From an uncultured Clostridia bacterium (GTDB taxonomy: Bacteria > Bacillota > Clostridia > Oscillospirales > Oscillospiraceae): a stretch of DNA of 5,763 nt. The DNA lies in the NCBI GenBank assembly GCA_945918315.1, contig CAMEIK010000085.1, positions 1 through 5,763 of the forward strand, in the 5' to 3' direction. The position numbers were made by a program, and so were the translations under genes. Below the pieces are notes generated by a model that had not been told where the DNA came from, ran no database searches, and saw only the letters and a program-made list of their open reading frames with translations. Within the stretch, counting starts at the first letter, position 1. Each line of letters begins with the position of its first letter. Positions 4,113 to 5,763 of the stretch are shown here, piece by piece.

Positions 4113-5087
4113 ATGAAAAAGCTGTTTTGTGTTCTTCTTTCCATGCTTCTTGTTGTGAGCTTCTTTGCCGGCTGCGCCTCCGGAAAATCCGCTTCCGGTG
4201 AAATCAAGGTTGCCATCGTTCAGCAGCTGGACCATTCCTCTCTGGACGAAATCCGCCTGGCCGTGGAGGCCGAGCTGGACCGTCTGGCGAAGGAAAAGAA
4301 TATGACCATCACCTATACCGAGTTCAACGGCCGCAACGATGCCACCATCCTCAACCAGATCGGCGCCCAGGTTGTCTCCGACGGCTATGACGCCATCATC
4401 CCCATCGCCACCATGGCCGCCCAGTGCATGGTCACCGCCGCCGAGGACAAGGACATCCCCATCATCTACGCCGCCATTTCCGACCCCGTTTCCGCGGGTC
4501 TCACCGGGCTGTCCACCGTCACCGGCACCTCCGACGCCCTGAACACCGCCTTCATGCTGGATATGATGCTGGCGGTCCAGCCCGACATCAAGACCGTGGG
4601 TCTGCTGTATTCCAACTCCGAGATCAACTCCGAGACCCCCATTGCCGAGGCCAAGGCCTACTTGGACAGCAAGGGCATCGCCTATCTGGAAAAGACCGGC
4701 AATAATGCCGTGGAGATTGTCGCCGCCGCCAGCTCCCTGGTTGACCGGGTGGACGCGGTATTCACCCCCACCGATAACGTGGTCATGGCCTCCGAGAGTG
4801 CCATTGCCGAAGCCCTGAATGCCGCCGGCATCCCCCACTACGCCGGCGCCGACTCCTTTGTCACGGCAGGCGCCTTCGCCACCTGCGGCGTCAACTACAC
4901 GGAGCTGGGCACCTACACCGCCGGAATGGCCGTGGACATTCTCCTTGGGGGCGCCGTTCCCGAATTTCATATCATGGACGGCGGCATCATCACCGTGAAC
5001 ACCGAAACCGCCGCCGCTCTGGACATGGACTATGCCGTCTTCTCCCAGATGGCAAACACCGTGGTGGAAGTGACCACCGCCCAATAA
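4113..5087 (+). CDS. trpX: ABC transporter substrate-binding lipoprotein, TrpX-like (predicted tryptophan)
   Basis: This is a 324-residue extracellular solute-binding protein of the ABC_sub_bind family. The signal peptide MKKLFCVLLSMLLVVSFFAG is followed by C21 in a lipobox F-A-G-C, so it should be a lipoprotein on the outer face of the membrane. Family features in order are IKVAIVQQLDHSSLDEIR (31-48), FNGRNDATILNQIGAQVV (71-88), IPIIYAAISDPVSAGLTG (about 115-132), VGLLYSNSEINSET (about 162-175), VDAVFTPTDNVV (about 213-224) and GIPHYAGADSFVTAGAFATCGVNYTELG (near 240-267). Length is normal. AAAAGGAG (4097-4104) lies 8 bases before the ATG. It follows a T-box whose specifier reads Trp and is followed after 24 bases by its permease. 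This matches the trpXYZ systems predicted from T-box studies in Firmicutes. Substrate choice rests on the T-box. Family members also bind other amino acids or small aromatics. Confidence 0.92.
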   Translation: MKKLFCVLLSMLLVVSFFAGCASGKSASGEIKVAIVQQLDHSSLDEIRLAVEAELDRLAKEKNMTITYTEFNGRNDATILNQIGAQVVSDGYDAIIPIATMAAQCMVTAAEDKDIPIIYAAISDPVSAGLTGLSTVTGTSDALNTAFMLDMMLAVQPDIKTVGLLYSNSEINSETPIAEAKAYLDSKGIAYLEKTGNNAVEIVAAASSLVDRVDAVFTPTDNVVMASESAIAEALNAAGIPHYAGADSFVTAGAFATCGVNYTELGTYTAGMAVDILLGGAVPEFHIMDGGIITVNTETAAALDMDYAVFSQMANTVVEVTTAQ

Positions 5088-5111
5088 ACGCTTTCACAGG
5101 AGGAAATATCT

Positions 5112-5763
5112 ATGCTTTCAGGTGCTGTGATCCTCAGCGCGCTGGAACTGGGGTGCGTGTACGCTCTGGTGGCCCTGGCGCTGCTGATCAGCTTTCGGAT
5201 CCTGAATATCGCCGACATGACCACCGACGGCTCCTTCACTCTGGGCTGCGCCGTCTCCGCCACCGTAGCGGTGGCCGGTCATCCCATTCTGGCATTGCCC
5301 GCGGCTATGCTGGCGGGGGCCGCCGCGGGAGGTATCACCGCCCTGCTGCAAACCCGGTTCCGGATTCCCTCGATTCTCGCGGGCATCATTACCAACACCG
5401 GCCTGTATACCGTGAATCTGGCGGTCATGGGTTTTTCCTCCAATGTCAATATGCTCAGGACGGACACCGTCTTTACCCTTCTGCGGCCACTGCTGGGGCC
5501 GGCCTACCGGATTGTCCCCGCCGCCGCTGCGGCAATTCTTGCCGCAATCGCCCTGGTGCTGTTCCTGAAAACCCGGCTGGGTCTGTCCATCCGGGCCACG
5601 GGAGACAATCCCGACATGGTCCGGGCCAGCTCCATCAACACCGGCTTCACCATCACCGTGGGCCTGTGCCTGGCCAATGCCCTCACCGCCCTGTCCGGCG
5701 CCCTGCTTGCCCAGTACCAGAAAACCGCGGACATCAACCTGGGCACCGGCATGGTCATCATCG
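5112..5763 (+). CDS. trpY: ABC transporter permease, TrpY-like, 3' end outside the window
   Basis: From ATG 5112 the frame stays open to the window end: 217 codons of an expected roughly 290. AGGAGG (5098-5103) lies 8 bases before the start. The protein is a hydrophobic BPD_transp_2-type permease of the branched-chain amino acid/ribose class. Membrane segments fall at about 8-28, 42-57, 58-79, 88-107, 133-152 and 178-200. NIADMTTDGSFTLG (32-45) and RATGDNPDMVRASSIN (161-176), a cytoplasmic loop that should contact the ATPase, are family signatures. It is the second gene of the T-box operon, 24 bases after trpX, and would form the membrane channel. The partner ATPase (trpZ) should follow. The tryptophan substrate is inferred from the T-box. 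Confidence 0.9.
   Translation, partial: MLSGAVILSALELGCVYALVALALLISFRILNIADMTTDGSFTLGCAVSATVAVAGHPILALPAAMLAGAAAGGITALLQTRFRIPSILAGIITNTGLYTVNLAVMGFSSNVNMLRTDTVFTLLRPLLGPAYRIVPAAAAAILAAIALVLFLKTRLGLSIRATGDNPDMVRASSINTGFTITVGLCLANALTALSGALLAQYQKTADINLGTGMVII

Noticed and set aside
3657..5084. 475-codon open frame on the minus strand
   Set aside because: It lies antisense to the T-box and trpX, and is Gly/His/Asp-rich as expected from the reverse of a high-GC gene. It has no family likeness, while the plus strand has a lipobox, family motifs and a ribosome binding site.

Overview
The window looks like chromosomal DNA from a Gram-positive Clostridia bacterium, probably Oscillospiraceae/Ruminococcaceae-like. 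The evidence is strong AGGAGG-type ribosome binding sites, a T-box leader, a Clostridia-style lexA, a tRNA gene with encoded CCA, and a high-GC coding style right of about 1830. The family assignment is inference.

Left part (1 to about 1830, visibly AT-richer): the window opens in the 3' end of a tRNA gene (A1-U72 pair and G73 inferred, best fit tRNA-Trp) with its own terminator. Next to it lies the C-terminal remnant of a tyrosine integrase on the minus strand, with operator-like or arm-site-like repeats between. Then comes an intact class II Fic-domain protein. This is the typical layout of a decayed tRNA-integrated island that kept one cargo gene. A 214-base stretch of repeat-like DNA (1620-1833) separates it from the rest.

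Middle (1834-3589, high GC): a small cytoplasmic protein with a papain/C39-like Cys-His-Asn pattern converges, with 3 bases between stops, on a ferritin-like helical protein that seems to have lost its metal ligands. The latter is divergent from lexA, the SOS repressor-protease, which has all its cleavage residues. A 20-bp imperfect palindrome lies in the divergent promoter region.

Right part (3590-5763): a small repeat cluster, then a near-consensus promoter and a complete T-box riboswitch. Its specifier position reads UGG (Trp) and it ends in a strong terminator that competes with the antiterminator. Downstream are a possible 10-codon leader ORF with one Trp codon, a substrate-binding lipoprotein of the ABC_sub_bind family (TrpX), and the start of its BPD_transp_2-type permease (TrpY), cut by the window end. 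An ATPase gene (trpZ) is expected just outside. The module is best read as a tryptophan uptake operon switched on when uncharged tRNA-Trp accumulates.

I see no CRISPR array, complete mobile element or clearly new multi-gene system. The most interesting items are the Trp T-box transporter with a possible second leader-peptide layer, the Fic gene in the tRNA-linked relic, and the uncharacterised C39-like and ferritin-like gene pair beside lexA.
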